The notes under the pieces: model-generated
What the model was told of the DNA's origin: nothing
What the model saw: the letters and a program-made list of their open reading frames with translations, nothing else
Database searches by the model: none
Position numbers and translations under genes: made by a program
Shown here: positions 6,109-12,060 of the stretch, piece after piece
Position numbering within the stretch: position 1 is the first letter of the stretch
How the letters are laid out: every line of letters begins with the position of its first letter
From: Candidatus Omnitrophota bacterium
GTDB lineage: Bacteria; Omnitrophota; Gorgyraeia; Velamenicoccales; Velamenicoccaceae
Reading direction: 5' to 3'
NCBI GenBank assembly: GCA_028717105.1
Contig: JAQUOM010000042.1
Coordinates: 1 to 12,060, forward strand
DNA: 12,060 nt

Positions 6109-7635
6109 ATGAAGACGATCCGGGAACTAGTCGTTAAGCAGGCAAAGGATTTTCCGAAAAAAGCCGCCATTATTTTCGAGGATCATGGGATTACTTTTGG
6201 CGAACTCAAAGATCGTGTTTTCAGGCTTGCTAATAATCTGAAGGATTACGGCATCAGGAAGGGCGATAAGGTCGCTCTCTACCTTCCGAACTGGCCGGAG
6301 TATATTTATTCATATCTGGCGCTTTTTTCCATCGGCGCCACGGTCGTGCCGTTTGACTTCATGCTCAAAAATGACGAGCTGGAGGCTTGTTTGGCCCATT
6401 CGGATTCCGTGCTTTTGATCGCCCGCGGCCGCCCCGATGTGTCGCTGGAGAGCATACGGACTCATGCGCCTAAGCTCAAAAATATCATGCTCGTGCGCGA
6501 GAGAAAAGAAGGATGTCTCTGTTTTGAGGAATTTTGTGATCGCGGTTCGAGCGCGGTGCCGTCCGTGGACATCAAGGAATCCGATCCGTCCCTGATCCTT
6601 TATACGTCGGGTTCAACCGGCCGGCCCAAAGGCGTGCTTTTGAACTATCGCCACCTGAATGCCGCGCCCGACGCGATGGAGTTTTTTGTCGATCTCACGC
6701 CGGCCGACGTGAAATTATCGGCGCTGCCCTTGTCTCACGGCGGCGGCCTCGTGTATCTGCAGAATTGCATCTTTTACGGCATCACGCTTATCCTCATGGA
6801 ACGTTTTATTCCCGTCGAATACCTCAAGAATATAGAAAAATACAAGGTGACATGTTTTCATATGGTTCCGTCGATGTATTATGCCCTCCTGCACTTAAAG
6901 GAATTCGAGAAATATGACCTTTCCAGCATCCGCTGGGTCAATGTCTTCGGCGCCCCCAATTCACCCGATGCCATCCGTCGTTTCAAAACGTACTGTCCGA
7001 ACGCAAAATTGCTTAACGGCTGGGGCATGACGGAAACGAACGCCCCGAATGTCGTCACGCCGATGGGATCGGACAAGATCGAGTCGATCGGCAGGCCCGC
7101 GCCGTGGATCGATATCCGCCTGGTTGATGATGACGATAGGGATGTCGTTGAAGGCGAGGTCGGAGAGATCGTCCTGAAGAGTTGGGTGGTGATGGATGGT
7201 TATTATAAGGACCCCGCTTTGACCGCGGAGGTCTTGCGCAACGGGTGGTTTCACACCGGAGACCTTGGCCGGCGTGATACGCAAGGAATGTATTATATCG
7301 CCGGCCGCAAAAAGGATATGGTCAAGGTTTCCGGCCAGATTGTTTTTCCGGCGGAGATCGAAGAGGCCATCCATAAGCATCCCGATATCGCGGAAGTCGG
7401 GGTCATCGGCGTTTCCGATGTCTTGCGCGGAGAGGTCTTGAAGGCGTTCCTCGTGTTAAAACCGGGGGCCACGTTGACCGAGCAGGAGGTCAAGCACTTC
7501 TGTCGTGAACACCTCGCGCATTTCAAGCTTCCGCACAGCGTTGTTTTCGTTGAGAACCTGCCTAAGACACGCACCGGAAAGATCGATAAAGCGGCGCTGA
7601 GACGGAATAACGTGAATGCAGGGGAAAAGTGTTAA
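6109..7635 (+). CDS. AMP-forming acyl-CoA synthetase (fatty/organic acid-CoA ligase)
   Basis: The 508-residue enzyme belongs to the ANL adenylating superfamily and activates a carboxylic acid to acyl-AMP, then acyl-CoA, in the cytosol. Motifs appear in order: the P-loop YTSGSTGRPKG (165-175), GWGMTET (304-310), HTGDL (382-386), the hinge region GRKKDMVKVSGQ (399-410) leading into the PAEIEEA stretch, and the C-terminal PKTRTGKIDK (485-494) with catalytic Lys491. Length and motifs resemble medium/long-chain or CaiC-like ligases more than acetyl-CoA synthetase (usually about 650 residues). GAGGGAG (6097-6103) five bases before the ATG supports the start. It is first in the operon behind the operator promoter. 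In context it could activate the acid made by the aldehyde dehydrogenase at the operon end; chain length cannot be read from sequence. Confidence 0.93.
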   Translation: MKTIRELVVKQAKDFPKKAAIIFEDHGITFGELKDRVFRLANNLKDYGIRKGDKVALYLPNWPEYIYSYLALFSIGATVVPFDFMLKNDELEACLAHSDSVLLIARGRPDVSLESIRTHAPKLKNIMLVRERKEGCLCFEEFCDRGSSAVPSVDIKESDPSLILYTSGSTGRPKGVLLNYRHLNAAPDAMEFFVDLTPADVKLSALPLSHGGGLVYLQNCIFYGITLILMERFIPVEYLKNIEKYKVTCFHMVPSMYYALLHLKEFEKYDLSSIRWVNVFGAPNSPDAIRRFKTYCPNAKLLNGWGMTETNAPNVVTPMGSDKIESIGRPAPWIDIRLVDDDDRDVVEGEVGEIVLKSWVVMDGYYKDPALTAEVLRNGWFHTGDLGRRDTQGMYYIAGRKKDMVKVSGQIVFPAEIEEAIHKHPDIAEVGVIGVSDVLRGEVLKAFLVLKPGATLTEQEVKHFCREHLAHFKLPHSVVFVENLPKTRTGKIDKAALRRNNVNAGEKC

Positions 7636-7757
7636 CTCTTTGCCTGTCCTCGGCCTTCAGCCAGGGACGGACGGGAGTTAATTTTGCGCCGCAGAAAGTG
7701 GCGCACTGGCCCTTCCGATAGGGCCAGGTGTGAGGAAGAAGCCTGGTTATAGGCAAA
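7632..7757 (+). promoter_or_regulatory. Multi-hairpin structured leader before the nucleoside phosphorylase
   Basis: The gap between the ligase and the phosphorylase folds by eye into consecutive stems. Stem I: TTAACTC (7632-7638) with GAGTTAA (7675-7681), continued by CTGTCCT (7644-7650) with GGGACGG-type pairing (7664-7670, with wobbles) and GGC/GCC at 7652-7662. Stem II: TGCGCC (7685-7690) with GGCGCA (7700-7705). Stem III: CTGGCCC (7706-7712) with GGGCCAG (7721-7727). Stem IV: GCCT (7741-7744) with AGGC (7751-7754). TTTGCCT (7639-7645) can alternatively pair with AGGCAAA (7751-7757), four bases before the ribosome binding site. It fits a cis-regulatory RNA; it does not match a riboswitch class I recognise. 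Confidence 0.5.
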
Positions 7758-7772
7758 ATGAAGGAGTTTATT

Positions 7773-8525
7773 ATGCAGATGAAGAAAGACATCCACTTGA
7801 CGGGGCAGGATCTTTTGGGCATGGTGCAGGTTAAACCCGGCGATTTCGGAAAATATGCGATCATTCCGGGTACGGCCGAGCGCCGGGATGCGATCCTGGA
7901 GTATTTAGAGAAACCGGTCAAGAGCTTTTCCTTTTTTGAATATACGATGTATACGGGGTTCTATGAGGGTATCAAGATCGCCGTCGGCAACGGCGGCCGG
8001 TTCTCGCCGGACTCCGCGATCATCGCCGAGATCCTGTGCGCCGGAAAAGTCGAATGCATTATCCGCGCCGGTTCCTGCGGCGCCCTGGATGAGACGATCA
8101 AGGTCGGCGATGTCGTTCTGGCCACGGGTGTCGTGCGGGGGGACGGCGTGACCCCGTATTATGTGGACCAGGATTATAAAACGGTGACGGATGTGTCTGT
8201 GACGGCGGCCCTGGAAGCAACGGCCAAAGCAAACGAGGTCTCGATCCGCAAAGGGCTGATCTGGACGACGGATGCGTTGTTGCGCGAGACCCGCGAGCTG
8301 ATCGAAAAGGTGAGAAAAGAAGGGGCCGTGGCCGTTGACATGGTGTCGAGCGCGCTTTTGACGATCGCGCAATTGAACAAGGTCAAAGCCGCCTCTATCT
8401 CGGCCGTCAGCGATAATCTGATCACCGGCGAGCTCGGTTTCATCAACCCGGATTATTACGAGGCCGAGGCCAGGGTGGTCAAGGTGTGCCTGGATGCCGT
8501 CAAGAAGCTGGCGCAGGGGTCATAA
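7773..8525 (+). CDS. Nucleoside phosphorylase (PNP/UDP family), purine-type
   Basis: The 250-residue product is a PNP/uridine phosphorylase family enzyme, which splits nucleosides with phosphate into base and (deoxy)ribose-1-phosphate. Visible: PGTAERR (32-38, usual PGDPER), IIRAGSCGALDETIKVGDVV (96-115) with the phosphate-binding Arg98, and AVSDN (211-215) where Asp214 matches the purine-binding Asp of PNP and MTA nucleosidases. The usual E-M-E sugar-binding motif reads D-M-V (189-191), so the Glu that holds the ribose hydroxyls is Val. I chose ATG 7773 because AAGGAG (7761-7766) lies six bases ahead; the ATG at 7758 has no such site and would add five residues. The next gene is an MtnA-like isomerase, its logical partner. 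Candidate substrates are 5'-deoxyadenosine or methylthioadenosine; the sugar-site change leaves this open. Confidence 0.85.
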   Translation: MQMKKDIHLTGQDLLGMVQVKPGDFGKYAIIPGTAERRDAILEYLEKPVKSFSFFEYTMYTGFYEGIKIAVGNGGRFSPDSAIIAEILCAGKVECIIRAGSCGALDETIKVGDVVLATGVVRGDGVTPYYVDQDYKTVTDVSVTAALEATAKANEVSIRKGLIWTTDALLRETRELIEKVRKEGAVAVDMVSSALLTIAQLNKVKAASISAVSDNLITGELGFINPDYYEAEARVVKVCLDAVKKLAQGS

Positions 8526-8554
8526 GGAATAATACATCGGTAGAGGCAAAATTA

Positions 8555-9523
8555 ATGAAAGAATCTATTCTCTTTTGGCCCGTGCATCTGAAGGGCAGGA
8601 CACTTTATATCTTAGACGAGACAAAGATCCCGCAGCGGATTGTCTATCTTAAGGTTCGCCATTATCGCCAGGCGATCGATGCGGTCGTTACGATGAAGAC
8701 GCGCGCCTTCGGGCAATTCCTGACTGTTTGTTATACTTTTATGCTCGAGATGCAGAAGGCACAGGGTCTGTCCGCAGAGGCGCAGATGCGTTTGCTCGAG
8801 CGCGTGGCAGGGGCCTTCAACAGGAGCCGTCCCACGTTTCCTTTCGAGGAAGTGACGGGCATGGTGCTGGCTATCGCGCGCAAGGCCTTGGGGAGTCCCC
8901 GGTTCCGCCAGGATTTTATTTCGGCCATGAACGGTTTTTTGGAGCAGGGGATCAGGCAGAAGAGATATCAAAGGGCCGGGGAGGCCGCCGCATTGATCAA
9001 GAACGGCGATACGGTCTTGACACACTGCAATGTTTCGGGCGAATTGCCTCTTGTCGCAGAGTTCTGCCGTAAAGAAAAAAAGAAGATCCGTTTCCTGGCG
9101 ACGGAGACGCGGCCTTATTTTCAGGGGTCGCGGCTGACCGCCTGGGAGTTGAAGCGGGAAGGTTTTGACGTGACGCTTATCCCGGACAATGCGGCGGCCA
9201 AGGTCATGGCGGACGGCGACGTGGATTGCGTCCTTGTCGGTTCCGATCGTTCTGCCGCCAACGGAGATTTTGCCAACAAGGTGGGGACATACCAGATCGC
9301 TCTTCTGGCGAAACATTTCGATATTCCCTTTTACGTGCTCGTCCAGTCGTCGGATAAACTGGCTTCGGGCCGCCAGATCCCGATCGAGGTGCGCCGGGAT
9401 GAGGAGATCCTGTGTTTTGGGGGCAGGAAGCTTGCGCCGAAGGGCACGCGCGCTTTTTATCCGGGTTTCGATGTCGTGCCGCATCAGTGGGTGACAAAAC
9501 ATATTGCAATTCGTCCGTCGTAA
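8555..9523 (+). CDS. MtnA-like sugar-1-phosphate isomerase (eIF-2B alpha family)
   Basis: The 322-residue protein resembles methylthioribose-1-phosphate isomerase (MtnA) and relatives such as 5-deoxyribose-1-phosphate and ribose-1,5-bisphosphate isomerases. It converts an aldose-1-phosphate to a ketose-1-phosphate in the cytosol. The catalytic pair is present: Cys158 in VLTHCN and Asp231 in GSDRSAANGD, followed by NKVGTY (241-246). ETRPYFQGSRLTAWEL (184-199), IPIE (275-278) and the C-terminal LAPKGTRAFYPGFDVVP (293-309) are also family traits. The N-terminal RGAPAIG signature of true MtnA is altered (KTRAFGQ, 48-54), so the substrate may differ. ATG 8555 follows AGAGG (8542-8546) and matches the family N-terminus; the frame is open to 8486 but that start would overlap the phosphorylase. 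Confidence 0.85.
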   Translation: MKESILFWPVHLKGRTLYILDETKIPQRIVYLKVRHYRQAIDAVVTMKTRAFGQFLTVCYTFMLEMQKAQGLSAEAQMRLLERVAGAFNRSRPTFPFEEVTGMVLAIARKALGSPRFRQDFISAMNGFLEQGIRQKRYQRAGEAAALIKNGDTVLTHCNVSGELPLVAEFCRKEKKKIRFLATETRPYFQGSRLTAWELKREGFDVTLIPDNAAAKVMADGDVDCVLVGSDRSAANGDFANKVGTYQIALLAKHFDIPFYVLVQSSDKLASGRQIPIEVRRDEEILCFGGRKLAPKGTRAFYPGFDVVPHQWVTKHIAIRPS

Positions 9524-9547
9524 ACCAGAATTTAATCCCTAAGGGCC

Positions 9548-9563
9548 CACGGGCATGCCCGTG
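9548..9563. repeat. Perfect 16-bp GC palindrome between isomerase genes
   Basis: CACGGGCATGCCCGTG equals its own reverse complement and lies in the 91-base gap before the half-isomerase gene. A weaker CCCT/AGGG hairpin follows (9582-9606). No T-run is present, so it is not a typical terminator; an mRNA-processing or dispersed repeat element is possible. Confidence 0.45.
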
Positions 9564-9614
9564 CGGTTCCAGGACGGACGACCCTGAGGAACAAGGTGAC
9601 GAAGGGCCTGACAG

Positions 9615-10082
9615 ATGTTGATTAAACAGCCGATACCTCTTATTTTCGGCGTGCCGCAGAAGGATTTTTACGCACGGCTCAAGGCGAAAAAGGTTTTTGT
9701 CGCGGAATTGAGGCCGGCCCTGGAAGGCATGACGGATGTGGCGAAGGAATTATTGAGGCGCCGCATCCAGCCGGTCGTCATCTGCGATAATATGATGGCC
9801 TTCTGTATGGAGAGAAAACTGGTGAGCGCCGTCCATATCTTCGCGCAGGGCAAAAAAAAGGATGTCGCGCTTTGCCGCACGGGTTCCCTGATCGCAGCCC
9901 TTTGCGCCCGCATCCATCGGATCCCGGTCGTTTTGCACGAGGGCGCCATGCCGCGCGAGGCGAAGGATGCCGACCTGTTGAAGATCGCAGGCGTGAAGGT
10001 AACATCGTCGAAGATCCAGACATATGTCCCCTTACTGGAAGAGGTGCCGATGAACCTTGTCGGCCGCAAGGCGGGAGCATAA
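9615..10082 (+). CDS. Half-size MtnA/eIF-2B-like protein lacking catalytic residues
   Basis: The 155-residue protein aligns by eye with only the C-terminal Rossmann-like half of the isomerase gene before it. FVAELRPALEGMTDVAKELL (28-47) matches FLATETRPYFQGSRLTAWEL of the neighbour, ICDNMMAFCM (56-65) matches its IPDNAAAKVM, and IAGVKVTSSKIQTYVPLLEE (124-143) matches its C-terminal strand region. The catalytic Cys domain is absent, and the GSDRSAANGD segment is replaced by AQGKKKD, so the catalytic Asp is lost. It is unlikely to be an isomerase alone; a regulatory or stabilising partner, a nucleotide/sugar-phosphate sensor, or a decaying duplicate are options. The frame is intact, GAAGGG (9601-9606) is a plausible ribosome binding site, and the aldolase starts three bases after its stop, which argues for function. 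Confidence 0.75.
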   Translation: MLIKQPIPLIFGVPQKDFYARLKAKKVFVAELRPALEGMTDVAKELLRRRIQPVVICDNMMAFCMERKLVSAVHIFAQGKKKDVALCRTGSLIAALCARIHRIPVVLHEGAMPREAKDADLLKIAGVKVTSSKIQTYVPLLEEVPMNLVGRKAGA

Positions 10083-10085
10083 AAT

Positions 10086-11087
10086 ATGCAGAATAAAATA
10101 GACGAGATTATCCGCATCGGCAAGTGGATCTGGGAGAAAGACCTTTCGGGCGGCGCATCCGGCAATTTAAGCGTGCGCGTTGACAAGGAGACCATCCTTA
10201 TCACGGGCCGCGGGACCTGTTTAGGCGCGCTCAAGGCCGAAGATGTCTGCACGATCCGCATGAACGGCGAGCCGTTGGCCAAAGGATTTGTCCCTTCGTC
10301 CGAGAAATTATTCCATACGAGCGTTTATCAATACCTGGATGCCAGGGCTGTCGTTCATGTGCATCCGACGTTCTGTAACGGTTATTTTTCCGTTCACGAC
10401 AGGATCTCCTTCGACACCTTTGAGACGCGCCTGGTCTTGGGGGATGTGCCGGTGATCGATCAGAAGACCCCGACGATCACCGATATCATGCCGGTGATCG
10501 AGGCGCTCAAGAACAGCAATATCGTTGTTTTGAAACACCACGGGGTCGTTGCGGCAGGGGAAACCCTCAATGATGCATTTTTCCTGGCGCAGACCTTAGA
10601 GGAGGCGGTAAAGATCGCCTGCATCAGAGACCTTTATGCCGGGACGGACCGGCCTGCGGCGGCTCCAGCCTCTGGCGGGAACGCGGCTGCGCCCTCGGCG
10701 TCCGCCGGGACCTTTGAATTATTTTCCAAAGAACAGATAGCCCGGATCGTGCGTCTGGTGAACGAGGACGCCCAATTCCGCCAGATGGCCTTGCAGACGA
10801 ATCTGGAGACGAAACTGGCGGTCGTGCTGGATGAGACCCAGACAGCATACTGTTTCCATTTTTCCGGCGGCGGGATCAAAGATTTTACGACGGATATTGC
10901 GGATGCGGAATTTGTGATTTCAGGCAAAGCAGATTACTGGCGCGCGATCTTCAAGCGTCAGCTCGACCCCTTTGCCGCGACGACGCAGAAGAAGCTGAAA
11001 CTCAAAGGGGATTTTGCCAAGATATCGCGCTGGTACGTGCCGTTTAACCGGCTCTTCGATTTGTGGACGAGCGTCCCGGTCAAATAA
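10086..11087 (+). CDS. Class II aldolase fused to a C-terminal SCP2-like domain
   Basis: Residues 1-183 are a class II aldolase/adducin domain like fuculose-1-phosphate aldolase: the phosphate site SGGASGNLSVR (21-31), PSSEKLFH (70-77) with catalytic Glu73, zinc ligands His91 and His93 in HVHP, and the third His in KHHGVV (150-155, probably His152). It should split a ketose-1-phosphate into DHAP and an aldehyde. An Ala/Pro/Gly/Ser linker (185-209) leads to a second domain (210-330) with SCP2-like features: AEFVISGKADYW (274-285), a LDPFA turn (293-297) and KLKLKGDFAKI (303-313). SCP2 domains bind lipids or acyl groups in a hydrophobic cavity. GGGAG (10073-10077) lies eight bases before the ATG. 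Stand-alone aldolases of this family have about 210 residues, so the fusion is real and unusual. Confidence 0.85.
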   Translation: MQNKIDEIIRIGKWIWEKDLSGGASGNLSVRVDKETILITGRGTCLGALKAEDVCTIRMNGEPLAKGFVPSSEKLFHTSVYQYLDARAVVHVHPTFCNGYFSVHDRISFDTFETRLVLGDVPVIDQKTPTITDIMPVIEALKNSNIVVLKHHGVVAAGETLNDAFFLAQTLEEAVKIACIRDLYAGTDRPAAAPASGGNAAAPSASAGTFELFSKEQIARIVRLVNEDAQFRQMALQTNLETKLAVVLDETQTAYCFHFSGGGIKDFTTDIADAEFVISGKADYWRAIFKRQLDPFAATTQKKLKLKGDFAKISRWYVPFNRLFDLWTSVPVK

Positions 11088-11097
11088 GGAAGGGTTT

Positions 11098-12060
11098 ATG
11101 AATCAGTATCAGATGTACATCAATGGCAAGATGTGCGATGCCAGAGACGGCGCACGTTTAGACAGCGTCAATCCCGCCACCGAAGAGAAGATCGCGTCGT
11201 TCCCTCGGGCAGGGATGGCGGATTTAGAGGAGGCTGTTCGTGCGGCGCGCCTGGCCTATGCAGAGGGCGAGTGGCCGGCCATGTCTTTGCCTGAGCGGGC
11301 ACAGTTCCTCGTGCGCGTGGCGCAGTTGATCCGGGAGCGCGCCTACGAGCTGGCGAAAATCGAGACGCAGGACACCGGCAAGACGACCAAGCAGACCACT
11401 TTTATCGATATCCCGGTCGCGGCCAATGCCTATGAATATTTCGCGGGTGCCGCCGGCGAGATCAAAGGCGAAACGATCGCGGTCCCGGCGCCGGCCATGA
11501 GCTATACGCTGCGGGAGCCGGTGGGTGTCATCGGCGCGGTCATCCCCTGGAATTATCCGTTCCTTATGGCGGCCTGGAAGATCGCCTCCGGCATTATTTT
11601 AGGCAATACCCTTGTGTTAAAACCTTCGCAGGAAGCTTCTTTGAGCTGTTTGGAGCTGGCCAAAATTTTTAAGGAAGTGGATTTGCCTGCCGGCGTCGTT
11701 AATATCGTCACAGGCGAAGGGCGCCTGTTGGGGCACGGACTGGCCGCATCCATGGACGTCGATATGCTTTCTTTCACCGGGTCGACCGAGGTCGGCCGGG
11801 ACGTGATGAAGACGGCTTCTGCGAATCTGAAAAGACTTTCTTTGGAATGCGGCGGAAAATCGCCGAACATCCTTTTTGCGGATTGCGACCTGGAGACGGC
11901 CGTCAACGGCTCTTTGTGCGCCATCTTCATGAATCAGGGGCAGATGTGCGTGGCCGGATCCCGGCTCCTGGTCGAGGAATCCATTTATGACAAGTGCGTC
12001 GAACTCCTGGTTGAGAAGACGAGAAAGCTCAAGATCGGTTCACCGGAAGATCCGGCAACG
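11098..12060 (+). CDS. NAD(P)-dependent aldehyde dehydrogenase, 3' end outside window
   Basis: The frame is open from ATG 11098 to the window edge, giving 321 of an expected roughly 490 residues; this is a cut by the window, not a broken gene. It oxidises an aldehyde to a carboxylic acid. Motifs: PWNYP (150-154, oxyanion Asn152), the cofactor-binding LKPS (174-177, Lys175), FTGST (226-230), the catalytic base Glu250 in LECGGKSP, and the nucleophile Cys284 in NQGQMC. ECGG instead of the usual ELGG is a minor variation. These motifs fit the classical hydrolytic type, not the CoA-acylating type. AAGGAAGGG (11086-11094) and a ten-base gap after the aldolase gene place it in the same operon, where it would remove the aldehyde released by the aldolase. 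Confidence 0.95.
   Translation, partial: MNQYQMYINGKMCDARDGARLDSVNPATEEKIASFPRAGMADLEEAVRAARLAYAEGEWPAMSLPERAQFLVRVAQLIRERAYELAKIETQDTGKTTKQTTFIDIPVAANAYEYFAGAAGEIKGETIAVPAPAMSYTLREPVGVIGAVIPWNYPFLMAAWKIASGIILGNTLVLKPSQEASLSCLELAKIFKEVDLPAGVVNIVTGEGRLLGHGLAASMDVDMLSFTGSTEVGRDVMKTASANLKRLSLECGGKSPNILFADCDLETAVNGSLCAIFMNQGQMCVAGSRLLVEESIYDKCVELLVEKTRKLKIGSPEDPAT

Noticed and set aside
8486..8554. Upstream start for the isomerase gene
   Set aside because: It would overlap the phosphorylase by 40 bases, lacks a ribosome binding site, and adds residues unlike the family; 8555 has AGAGG at good spacing.
8612..9502. 296-residue minus-strand frame opposite the isomerase gene
   Set aside because: Antisense to a clearly recognisable MtnA-like protein with catalytic motifs; no family features of its own.
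11098..12060. Aldehyde dehydrogenase as a truncated pseudogene
   Set aside because: The frame is open up to the last base of the window and all motifs reached so far are intact; the missing end is due to the window edge.

Overview
The window is about 12 kb of dense bacterial DNA of moderate GC, with most genes on the + strand, short intergenic gaps and good Shine-Dalgarno sites. No tRNA, rRNA, CRISPR, transposase or phage gene was seen. The housekeeping half (YifB/ComM ATPase, a DUF212 membrane protein, LysM/YkuD L,D-transpeptidase, AccA) fits a peptidoglycan-containing, probably Gram-negative lineage. A candidate phylum such as Omnitrophota is my impression from gene style and order only; the sequence does not prove it.

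Left part (1-5090). A minus-strand yifB/comM-like gene (164-1693) is divergent from a + strand run: a membrane-anchored coiled-coil protein (1939), a DUF212/YuiD-like protein overlapping it by ATGA (2652), a LysM-YkuD L,D-transpeptidase (3128) and accA (3977). The divergent region holds a good sigma70-type promoter, a 24-base near-perfect hairpin and a second GC-rich hairpin in the leader.

Middle (5091-6108). A PadR-family regulator is followed by 454 bases without a gene. This gap is not empty: it has a hairpin after padR, an AT-rich block with a near-consensus promoter (TTGACA, 17 bases, TAAAAT) whose -10 box lies inside a perfect 24-bp palindrome, then three imperfect direct repeats with ATCCGCC/GGCGGAT hairpins in the presumed 5' leader of the next operon.

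Right part (6109 to the window end). Six co-directional genes look like one metabolic operon: acyl-CoA/acid-CoA ligase, purine-type nucleoside phosphorylase, MtnA-like sugar-1-phosphate isomerase, a half-size MtnA-like protein without catalytic residues, a class II aldolase fused to an SCP2-like domain, and an NAD(P)-dependent aldehyde dehydrogenase cut by the window edge. The order phosphorylase, isomerase, aldolase, aldehyde dehydrogenase matches the logic of 5'-deoxyadenosine/methylthioadenosine salvage by the dihydroxyacetone phosphate (DHAP) shunt: nucleoside to sugar-1-phosphate to ketose-1-phosphate to DHAP plus aldehyde to acid, with the ligase able to make the acyl-CoA.

The most unusual points are the isomerase half-paralog, the aldolase-SCP2 fusion, the loss of the usual ribose-binding Glu in the phosphorylase (Val at that place), and a multi-hairpin leader just before the phosphorylase. 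Together they suggest a variant nucleoside/deoxysugar salvage system, possibly for a more hydrophobic 5'-substituent. The substrate is inference.
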